Part shown: positions 30,190 to 38,240 of the stretch, one piece after another
Numbering within the stretch: position 1 is the stretch's first letter
Layout of the letters: each line of letters begins with the position of its first letter
Assembly (NCBI GenBank): GCA_028278455.1
Contig: JANQEH010000166.1
Location: 1-64,000, forward strand
DNA length: 64,000 nt
Source: a bacterium
GTDB taxonomy: Bacteria; SM23-31
Reading direction: 5' to 3'
The notes under the pieces: model-generated
What the model was told of the DNA's origin: nothing
What the model saw: only the letters and a program-made list of their open reading frames with translations
The model's database searches: none
Position numbers and translations under genes: made by a program

Positions 30190-32463
30190 ATGGAAGAAAA
30201 AATAGGCGTTTTTATATGCACAGGATATGGAATAGGTGAAGCTATTGATATAGAGGCCCTAAGCAAAGTTGCGACCGAAGAGTACAGTGTTCCTTATTGC
30301 CGGACAGTAAGATCATGTGAAAAATCCGATTTAAATATAATTGTAGAAGACATAGAAAAAGAAGAACTGAGTAAAGTATTGATAGCAGGGATATCACCGC
30401 GAAGGTACGAGGAAGATGTTTTCCCCGGAGATGTGATAGTTGAAAAACTGGGATTAAGGGAGCATGTTGTATGGAGTCAGCCTCCGAATGAAGAAGATAC
30501 ACAAATGCTTGCAGAAGATTATATCCGGATGTATTTAACAAAACTTCAGAAATTTGAACCGCCCGAGCCCTTCCAGCCTGAAGAGACACTGAATAAGAGT
30601 ATTCTGGTTGTCGGAGGTGGTGTAACAGGATTGACAGCTGCTCTCGAAGCAGCAAAGACCGGATATGATGTACGGCTTATCGATAAATCAGAAAAACTTG
30701 GAGGTTGGTTATCCAAACAATACAGGTCTATCCCGAGCAAGCCCCCTTTCAGAGACCTGGAGGATAACGGGATAGACGCTCTCATCAAAGAGGTTGATGA
30801 GCATCCTCTAATAAAGGTTTATAGATCAGCAGCAGCAGCCAGAATAGAAGGTGCACCGGGATTATTCGATGTATCGCTGAAATCTACAAAAAACGGTAAA
30901 ACTGAGGGAGAACCTCTTGATACATTTCGCGTTGGATCGATCATCCAGGCTACCGGATGGAAACCGAAAGAACCCAGAGAAAATCTATCGTACGGAAAAA
31001 TCCCTGATGTGATCAGGAATATCGAATTAGAGGAGATGGTAAAGGAAAATGGAAAGATTGTCAGGCCATCTGACGGGAAAGAGGTTAAGAGTATTGCATT
31101 CATACAATGCGGCGGTTCAATAGACAAAAAGCATCATTCTTATTGTTCTTCGATCTGCTGCCTGAATGCTCTGAAGCAGGCAATGTACCTTCGTGAGCAG
31201 GATGATAATGCAAAGGCTTATATATTTTACGAGTTTATACGTACTCCGGGTTTTTATGAAGATTTCTACAGAAAAGCACAGGAAGAACCCGGGATATTTT
31301 TTACAAAAGGCGAAATTACCGGCGTAAAAAATGAAAACGGGGGAAAACTTCTTGTATCAGCTCTGAATACAATGCCCGGGGATAACATTGAGGTTGAGGT
31401 AGATTTGGTTGTACTTGCTGCCGGAATGATTCCGAATTCTGCAGATGGAGAGGCTATTAGGGCGCTTGAGGATGCCAAAATAACTGCTGAGAAAGGCGAG
31501 ACTGATGTTCAAAGGGATGCTGCGAAGGAAAAGATAGCGAAACTCGAAGAACATGAAGGAACCGAGATCCTCAACCTGGGATATCGCCAGGGACCGGATC
31601 TACCGACCCTTGAGTATGGATTTCCTGACTCTCATTTCATTTGCTTCCCCTATGAAAGCCGCAGAACGGGAATATACCCAGCCGGGAGTGTCCGCCAACC
31701 CATGGACAGTCTCAGCAGTAAAGAAGACGCGGCTGGAGCCGCATTAAAGGCCATCCAGTGTGTTGAGATGACAGACAGGGGTGAAGCAGTTCACCCTCGG
31801 GCCGGTGATAAGTCATACCCCGATTTCTTCATGCAGCGGTGTACTCAGTGCAAAAGATGTACTGAAGAGTGCCCTTTCGGGGTGCTGAACGAAGATGAAA
31901 AAGGTACACCGTTGCTGAGCGCAACACGCTGCCGCAGGTGTGGTGTCTGCATGGGTGCATGCCCGGAAAGAATAGTATCTTTTAAAGATTTCTCTGTTAA
32001 TATGATTGCTTCAATGATCAAGGCTGTCAATGTCCCGGATGAATTCGAGGAAAAACCAAGAATACTGGCACTGCTATGTGAGAATGATGCCTTTCCGGCG
32101 CTCGATCTTGCCGGCCAGCATGGTCTTCAATACAGTCCTTTCGTTCGTGTTATTCCTGTCAGGTGCCTTGGATCTGTAAACAGCATCTGGATATCCGAAG
32201 CTATCTCAACAGGATTCGATGGTATTATCCTTATCGGGTGTAAATACGGTGATGACTATCAATGCCATTTCTGCAAGGGAAGTGAACTTGCTTTTGCCCG
32301 GGGCGATAATATTCGTGAAAAACTTGAGCAAATGCAGATGGAGAATCAGCGAGTAGAGCTTCATGAATTGCAGATATCTGATTACGAAAGGATCCCAGAG
32401 ATATTCAATTCTTTTGCAGAGATGATAGAAGAGATTGGGATGAATCCATTTAAAGGTATGTAG
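30190..32463 (+). CDS. qmoB: QmoB-like / HdrA-like FAD and [4Fe-4S] protein with C-terminal MvhD-type domain
   Basis: Rossmann ILVVGGGVTGLTAALEAAKTGYDVRLIDKSEKLGGW; ferredoxin CTQCKRCTEECPFG and CRRCGVCMGACPERI; MvhD-like IILIGCKYGDDYQCHFCKGSELA. Confidence 0.88.
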   Translation: MEEKIGVFICTGYGIGEAIDIEALSKVATEEYSVPYCRTVRSCEKSDLNIIVEDIEKEELSKVLIAGISPRRYEEDVFPGDVIVEKLGLREHVVWSQPPNEEDTQMLAEDYIRMYLTKLQKFEPPEPFQPEETLNKSILVVGGGVTGLTAALEAAKTGYDVRLIDKSEKLGGWLSKQYRSIPSKPPFRDLEDNGIDALIKEVDEHPLIKVYRSAAAARIEGAPGLFDVSLKSTKNGKTEGEPLDTFRVGSIIQATGWKPKEPRENLSYGKIPDVIRNIELEEMVKENGKIVRPSDGKEVKSIAFIQCGGSIDKKHHSYCSSICCLNALKQAMYLREQDDNAKAYIFYEFIRTPGFYEDFYRKAQEEPGIFFTKGEITGVKNENGGKLLVSALNTMPGDNIEVEVDLVVLAAGMIPNSADGEAIRALEDAKITAEKGETDVQRDAAKEKIAKLEEHEGTEILNLGYRQGPDLPTLEYGFPDSHFICFPYESRRTGIYPAGSVRQPMDSLSSKEDAAGAALKAIQCVEMTDRGEAVHPRAGDKSYPDFFMQRCTQCKRCTEECPFGVLNEDEKGTPLLSATRCRRCGVCMGACPERIVSFKDFSVNMIASMIKAVNVPDEFEEKPRILALLCENDAFPALDLAGQHGLQYSPFVRVIPVRCLGSVNSIWISEAISTGFDGIILIGCKYGDDYQCHFCKGSELAFARGDNIREKLEQMQMENQRVELHELQISDYERIPEIFNSFAEMIEEIGMNPFKGM

Positions 32464-32518
32464 AAAATGACTATAAATAGACTGACTAATCATACAAATG
32501 CAAATTAAAGAGAATAAT

Positions 32519-33778
32519 ATGCAGGATACAGTTGGAGAAAAAACTAAAGAGAGCCCTGAAGCGCCGGTTGTTGAAGAGAAAGAGATAGCGGTACGTATAG
32601 AACCGGATCTCGAGTTTATCCGGGCACTTAGTATGCAGGGTGGTGATCTTTTCAAAAAATGCATGCAGTGCGGGACCTGTTCGGCAACATGCTCTCTTTC
32701 ACCGGATTCCAAACCATTCCCTTCCAAGGAGATGGCCTGGGCGGCATGGGGGATGAAAGAAAAATTGCTGAGAGATCCTGATGTCTGGTTATGCTTTCAC
32801 TGCAATGACTGTTCGACAAAGTGTCCCCGAGGGGCAAGGCCTGGAGATGTACTCTCAGCCGTAAGGCAGGAGAGCGTAATCAATCATTCTTTTCCTCGAT
32901 TTCTTGGAAGAATGGTGAATAAACCTCAATTTATCCCACTCCTTCTTGGTATCCCGGTACTGCTTCTCGGTCTTGCGCTGTTCCTTAGAGATCCGATCGG
33001 AGAAAAGCTCAATCTTTCAAATTTTACCGGAGATAGGATCATCTTCAATTACTCAAATATGTTCCCTCATTGGCTAATAAACGGATTTTTCCTGATAATC
33101 AGCATGATCGCGCTAATTGCTATTCTAATAGGGATTAAACGATTCTGGAGAGAACTCAGGGCGATGTCTGGAAGCAATGGAAGAGCGGGTCCGGCAAAAA
33201 GCCTGATTTCAAGCGCTCTGGTATCCCTGAAGAATATTCTGATACACAAGAATTTTGACAAATGCACCACTGTACATTCACGGTATATCTCTCATATGTT
33301 CGTCTTTTTCGGATTCATGGCATTATCCATGGTAACACTTTGGGTTATATCGTCAGGATTCAATCCGTTGATCAAGACCGATTTTGTCTATCCTTTCGGA
33401 TTCTGGAGCCCTTGGAAAGTACTTGCGAATCTTGGAGGACTTGCACTTCTTGGGGGACTAGCATTGATGATAAGAGACCGCTTTCGAGATAATGAACATA
33501 CTTCGACAGGATCTTATTTCGACTGGACATTAATCTCAACATTGTTAATAGTAACAATAACGGGATTTATTACTGAGATCCTGCATTACGTACGGCTCGA
33601 GCCCCACAGGCATTTAGTTTATTTCGCGCATCTGGTATTTATCTGCGCCCTTATCCTGTATCTGCCTTATTCAAAGTTTGCGCATCTGGTATATAGAACT
33701 GTAGCAATGATATACGCAGAATACAGCGGAAGAAATGTAGCGTCTTTGAGATCAAAAGAGATACAATATTCAGGTTAG
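32519..33778 (+). CDS. qmoC: QmoC-like protein: HdrC-type 2x[4Fe-4S] domain fused to a membrane heme-b domain
   Basis: CMQCGTCSATCSLSPDSKPFPSKEMAWAAWGMKEKLLRDPDVWLCFHCNDCSTKCPRGARPGDV followed by several TM helices with His residues. Confidence 0.87.
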   Translation: MQDTVGEKTKESPEAPVVEEKEIAVRIEPDLEFIRALSMQGGDLFKKCMQCGTCSATCSLSPDSKPFPSKEMAWAAWGMKEKLLRDPDVWLCFHCNDCSTKCPRGARPGDVLSAVRQESVINHSFPRFLGRMVNKPQFIPLLLGIPVLLLGLALFLRDPIGEKLNLSNFTGDRIIFNYSNMFPHWLINGFFLIISMIALIAILIGIKRFWRELRAMSGSNGRAGPAKSLISSALVSLKNILIHKNFDKCTTVHSRYISHMFVFFGFMALSMVTLWVISSGFNPLIKTDFVYPFGFWSPWKVLANLGGLALLGGLALMIRDRFRDNEHTSTGSYFDWTLISTLLIVTITGFITEILHYVRLEPHRHLVYFAHLVFICALILYLPYSKFAHLVYRTVAMIYAEYSGRNVASLRSKEIQYSG

Positions 33779-33786
33779 GAGTAAAT

Positions 33787-34161
33787 ATGCGCTCAAAGGA
33801 TATACTAAATAACAAACCGTCGGCCGCTGTGGCGGCTATCCCGATTACAATCATTTTACTCCCTGTACTCTATAGCATCTTTACTTTTGCGTTTGCACAG
33901 GAAAAAAAGGGTACAGAGCAGTTTCTGGAAATGCCTGATGCTGTTTATACAAAATGCGTTAGGGATACCGAATATATGAGGCATAACCACTGGGTGCTTT
34001 TAAGAGTAGTCAGAGAGGATGTTGTACGCTATGGAAAGAGAGGAGAGATCAGCCTGAAAAGGTGTGGTGAATGCCATACAAGCAGAGAAAAATTCTGCAA
34101 AAAATGCCATGATGCAGTAAGCATGAAACCTGATTGCTATGGTTGTCACTATTATCCTTAA
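33787..34161 (+). CDS. dsrJ: DsrJ-like triheme cytochrome c
   Basis: N-terminal TM/signal; KCVRDTEYMRHNHWVLLR; three CxxCH motifs CGECH, CKKCH, CYGCH. Confidence 0.85.
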   Translation: MRSKDILNNKPSAAVAAIPITIILLPVLYSIFTFAFAQEKKGTEQFLEMPDAVYTKCVRDTEYMRHNHWVLLRVVREDVVRYGKRGEISLKRCGECHTSREKFCKKCHDAVSMKPDCYGCHYYP

Positions 34162-34186
34162 AATCCTAATCTAAGGCAGGTTTAGA

Positions 34187-34927
34187 ATGGATAGAAGAGA
34201 TTTTTTTAAAATTGCAGGAGGTACGATTCTGGCAGGAACTTCAGGAGTTTACGCTATTAGGCGCTTGACAGGTTCTATCCCCGGTAGTACCGTTGCGGAC
34301 AGTCCCTTGACCGGTAAGAAATGGGGGATGGTTATCGACCTCAGTAAATGCGTTGAAGACTGCACAGCATGCCTTGATGCCTGCAGATACGAGAATAATG
34401 TAGCTTTTCATCAAGATGAGAGATGGGATGTGCATTGGATCAGGAAAATCAGGCTTGAAAGTAAAATCGGTACAACTTCAACTGAAAAATCTGTGATCCT
34501 GCTGTGCAACCACTGTGAAAAACCACCGTGTGCCCAGGTCTGCCCGGTTCAGGCAACTTATAAACGCGAAGATGGAATAGTTGTCGTTGACCATCACAGA
34601 TGCATAGGATGCAGATACTGTATGATAGCCTGCCCCTATAATGCAAGGTATTTTAACTTCAAAGACAAAGAGGATTGGTCCAATACAGACCGGCCAAAAC
34701 GATCTCACGGGGTTGCTGAAGCGTGTAACTTATGTGCACACCGAATTGACTTAGGTGAGTTGCCGGCATGTGTTGAGGCATGCAGTAATGTTGGTGAAGG
34801 AGCAATAATGGTAGGAGACATGAACGATTCCGGGAGCGAAGTTGCAAAGATCATAATGGCTGAAGCTGTCAAAAGACTTAAGGAAGACCTGGGCACCGAG
34901 CCGAAAGTATACTATCTCGGCTTATAA
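34187..34927 (+). CDS. dsrO: DsrO-like periplasmic iron-sulfur protein (Tat signal)
   Basis: MDRRDFFKIAGGTILAG; CNHCEKPPCAQVCPVQATYKREDGIVVVDHHRCIGCRYCMIACPYNARYFN. Confidence 0.88.
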   Translation: MDRRDFFKIAGGTILAGTSGVYAIRRLTGSIPGSTVADSPLTGKKWGMVIDLSKCVEDCTACLDACRYENNVAFHQDERWDVHWIRKIRLESKIGTTSTEKSVILLCNHCEKPPCAQVCPVQATYKREDGIVVVDHHRCIGCRYCMIACPYNARYFNFKDKEDWSNTDRPKRSHGVAEACNLCAHRIDLGELPACVEACSNVGEGAIMVGDMNDSGSEVAKIIMAEAVKRLKEDLGTEPKVYYLGL

Positions 34928-34951
34928 TTAACGGCAATAATGGGGTAATCC

Positions 34952-36139
34952 ATGGAAATAAAATTCGAGAGTTTAGACGGGAGTTCATTCGAATATCGTG
35001 TAATGATGATCATATTTGCATTTTTTTCGGTAGTGGGACTTCTGGCAACATGGTGGGTGATCGAAAAAGGAATATGGGTAACGGGAATGTATACGCGTGT
35101 TCCCTGGGGGTTGCAGATAGTTATGGCAGTATACTATATAGGGCTTTCAGCAGGATCTCTGGTAATCTCCGGTCTATATGGGGTTTTCGGGAAGGCTGAA
35201 TACAAACCATTTGCAAGGATAGCCGTTTATGTGGCGATGCTGTTCCTTATTGCAGGTCTACTTTCGATCCTGACAGACCAGGGAAGAATGGACAGAGTGT
35301 TTGTTGAACCTTTCGTTCATTTTAACCTTCAGTCTATGTTTTCGATTAATCCGATTTTATATATAGGCCATATTCTAATTTGTATTGTATATCTGTGGGC
35401 GCTATTCTGTGAAAAGAAAACTCTTACAAAGGTTATTGCAACTCTTGCGTTCGGATGGGCGTTCTGCGTACACAGTGGAACAGGTGCTATTTTCGGATTT
35501 GGTGCGAGGGTATTATACGAATCGCCTTTGCTCCCGGCAAGTTTTGTCGCAGCTGCTATGGCATCCGGAACTGCATTGATGATCCTTTTAATAGTAACCC
35601 TCTTTAAAATTACAAAACGGCATCTCGATGATGAATTGATTATCTGGTTAGGCAGGTTCCTTGCGATCTGTGTTCTGGTAGTAGTATATTTTCTTGCGGT
35701 AGAAAATGCTTACAGGGCATACGTTGTTGAACTCCGACATGCAGCTGTCTATTATCTGTTCGGCGGAATTCACAGCCTCTTATTCTGGATAGGCCTGATC
35801 TTTATCGGTTGTATAATTCCTATGTTCATCCTATTCCGCAAGAAAACAGGGAAATCGATACGCTGGATAGTTTTAGCTTCCAGTCTGGTTATCTTCGGTG
35901 TGTTGTGTGAAAGATATGTTATTGTGATACCGGGACTGACAAATCCGCCTGAGCTGTTTCCTGGTATGGAGATTACTTTTTCTGCAATACAGGAAGGATT
36001 TGCATCATATACTATAAGCTTTCTGGAAGTACTGCAGGCTGTAGGTGTTTTTGGTATTATCGGTTTTCTATTCGGTTTGGGATTAAAATTGTTCAAGCTG
36101 CTGCCAACAGAGGCAAGGATCCTGGATCCAAATATATAG
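34952..36139 (+). CDS. dsrP: DsrP-like NrfD-family integral membrane quinone-interacting subunit
   Basis: Multi-TM NrfD-like protein immediately downstream of dsrO; WVTGMYTRVPWGLQIVMAVYYIGLSAGSLVISGLYGVFG. Confidence 0.88.
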   Translation: MEIKFESLDGSSFEYRVMMIIFAFFSVVGLLATWWVIEKGIWVTGMYTRVPWGLQIVMAVYYIGLSAGSLVISGLYGVFGKAEYKPFARIAVYVAMLFLIAGLLSILTDQGRMDRVFVEPFVHFNLQSMFSINPILYIGHILICIVYLWALFCEKKTLTKVIATLAFGWAFCVHSGTGAIFGFGARVLYESPLLPASFVAAAMASGTALMILLIVTLFKITKRHLDDELIIWLGRFLAICVLVVVYFLAVENAYRAYVVELRHAAVYYLFGGIHSLLFWIGLIFIGCIIPMFILFRKKTGKSIRWIVLASSLVIFGVLCERYVIVIPGLTNPPELFPGMEITFSAIQEGFASYTISFLEVLQAVGVFGIIGFLFGLGLKLFKLLPTEARILDPNI

Positions 36140-36219
36140 GCGGGGCAAACTGAACGGCGCGAAATAGTATATTTGCTTAGATATAAATGAACGTTATGTA
36201 ATCAAAAACTCAGGCTGTT

Positions 36220-37686
36220 ATGCTGAAACGAGTTCCATTTTACTGGAAACTTACAATTGCTTTCGCATTTGTTATTATGCTGATCCTTATGATCGATATA
36301 TCACTTGAAAGGATCAGTGAGGTGAAACTAAGGTTCTTTTTGATCATAGCAGTGACTGTAATTCTCAGTTCAATTTCAGCATGGATGATTGTCCGTCTTA
36401 CGGTCAGGCCTTCATTGAGTAAACTCGCTCAGGGAATGGATAAACTGGCAAAGAAGAGATTTGACGTCAGGCTCAATGAAAATGATAAGGATGAATTCGG
36501 ACATATTTTTTCTTCTTTCAACGTCATGGCTGTTCTGATATCCTCATATCAGACAGAGTTGGTAAGGGCAAAGGATTTTCTTAACAGTATTCTTGAAAGC
36601 ACTGCTGATATAATTATTTCCGTTAATGCACGAAAAGAGATATTGACTTTCAATTCAGGGGCTGAGAAAGCTCTTGGATATATGCGCGAAGAAGTTATCG
36701 GGAAACCTATTGAAATGATATTCGCAGATCCCGAAGAAAGGGAGGTGGCGATAAAGAGACTGAAATACGGGGATAACGTTGTGAATTTTGAAACGAAGTT
36801 TCTGACAAAAAGCGGTGAAGTAAAGGATGTGCTGTTAACTCTAACACTGATGCGCCATGCAGAGGGGACTTTCGTTGGTACATTTGGAATAAGCAAGGAT
36901 ATAACGGAGATGAAACGCCTGCAGAATCAGCTTATCCAGAGTCAACGTCTATCTGCTATCGGTGAAGTCTTTATCGGTATCCAGCATTCTATGAAGAACA
37001 TGCTGAATACCTGTAAGGGAGGGGCTTACATGGTCAGGACGGGATTGGCAAAGGATAAAAGGGAGATGTTTGAAGAAGGGTGGGAAATAGTGCAGATTGG
37101 AATCGACCGCATGTCAGACCTCTCAAAAGATCTTCTGAAATATGTTAAGGACTGGAAACCGAAGCTCGAACCGGTCGACCTGTCAAAAGTATTATCAGAT
37201 ATTGATACTGAGATCAGAAAAAGCGCAAAAGACAAGGGAATAGAATTCCATCTTGATATTGCAAAAGAACTGCCGGAGATCCCCTGTGACGCGCCGATGA
37301 TCCATTCTGTTATGATGGATATCGTATCAAATGCTGTAGATGCATGTTTCTGGAAAGATTATTCTGATTTGGAAAAACCTAATGTATGTGTCAAGGCATA
37401 CCTCAGGAATGGCCGGGACAAAGCTGTACTTGAAGTTGCAGATAATGGATGTGGTATGACAGAGGAAGTGAAGAAGAAAATATTCACACCTTTTTTTAGT
37501 ACAAAAAGTAAGGCGGGGACAGGGCTGGGCTTGTCAATTACTTCAAGAATGATTGAAGTTCATAATGGGAATATCGATGTGGAATCTGAACCGGATATGG
37601 GAACAGTATTCCGTATCATGCTTCCCATGAATGTTAACCTCAAAAACAAGGAGATTAGTGATGGCAAAGAAAGTGCTGGTAATTGA
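36220..37686 (+). CDS. Membrane PAS sensor histidine kinase (two TMs with a very short loop, HAMP)
   Basis: TM1/TM2 near the N-terminus, HAMP, PAS, H-box region IGEVFIGIQHSMKNMLNTCKGGAYMV, GTGLGLSITSRMIEVHNG. Confidence 0.9.
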   Translation: MLKRVPFYWKLTIAFAFVIMLILMIDISLERISEVKLRFFLIIAVTVILSSISAWMIVRLTVRPSLSKLAQGMDKLAKKRFDVRLNENDKDEFGHIFSSFNVMAVLISSYQTELVRAKDFLNSILESTADIIISVNARKEILTFNSGAEKALGYMREEVIGKPIEMIFADPEEREVAIKRLKYGDNVVNFETKFLTKSGEVKDVLLTLTLMRHAEGTFVGTFGISKDITEMKRLQNQLIQSQRLSAIGEVFIGIQHSMKNMLNTCKGGAYMVRTGLAKDKREMFEEGWEIVQIGIDRMSDLSKDLLKYVKDWKPKLEPVDLSKVLSDIDTEIRKSAKDKGIEFHLDIAKELPEIPCDAPMIHSVMMDIVSNAVDACFWKDYSDLEKPNVCVKAYLRNGRDKAVLEVADNGCGMTEEVKKKIFTPFFSTKSKAGTGLGLSITSRMIEVHNGNIDVESEPDMGTVFRIMLPMNVNLKNKEISDGKESAGN

Positions 37687-38110
37687 CGATGATGAAAACC
37701 AGGTGAGATTTTTAACTGTGGCCCTGGAAGAGTCCGGCTATGATGCATTGAAAGCGTATAATGGAAAGGATGGACTGGAAATGATCCGGAATGAAAGACC
37801 GGATCTTGTCCTGCTGGACCTTATGATGCCCAAGAAAACAGGCTTTACCCTGTTTCATCAGCTTCGCAAGGATGATGAATACAAAGATCTGCCTGTTATT
37901 ATGCTTAGCGGTGTTGCTGAAGTGCTGGAAGATCTTGATTCTTCTAGTGATGATACTCATGCAAGGCCATATGACAGCTTGCGCGAGGCGATGAGGGATA
38001 AGATCAGAAATATGAAAGGTGATGGCCTTCTTAAACCGGAAATGTTCATTGATAAACCGATCGATCCTGAATTAGTGGTCGACAAGGTCAGAGAACTTAT
38101 CGGAAACTGA
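37661..38110 (+). CDS. Response regulator receiver with an extended insertion between beta4 and beta5
   Basis: KVLVIDDDENQVRFL, LVLLDLMMPKKTG, VIMLSG...FIDKPIDPE. Start ATG 37661; overlaps the kinase 3' end. Confidence 0.88.
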   Translation: MAKKVLVIDDDENQVRFLTVALEESGYDALKAYNGKDGLEMIRNERPDLVLLDLMMPKKTGFTLFHQLRKDDEYKDLPVIMLSGVAEVLEDLDSSSDDTHARPYDSLREAMRDKIRNMKGDGLLKPEMFIDKPIDPELVVDKVRELIGN

Positions 38111-38240
38111 TTGCCGGAATCAAGATTTGGTGTATTATGGCCTGATTACTTATTGAAGAATTATATAACTAATGAAAACCTGTCTGGATACGGACTTTGG
38201 AAATGCTTCCGGATTGAGGAAATATTGTATTCACTATGGA

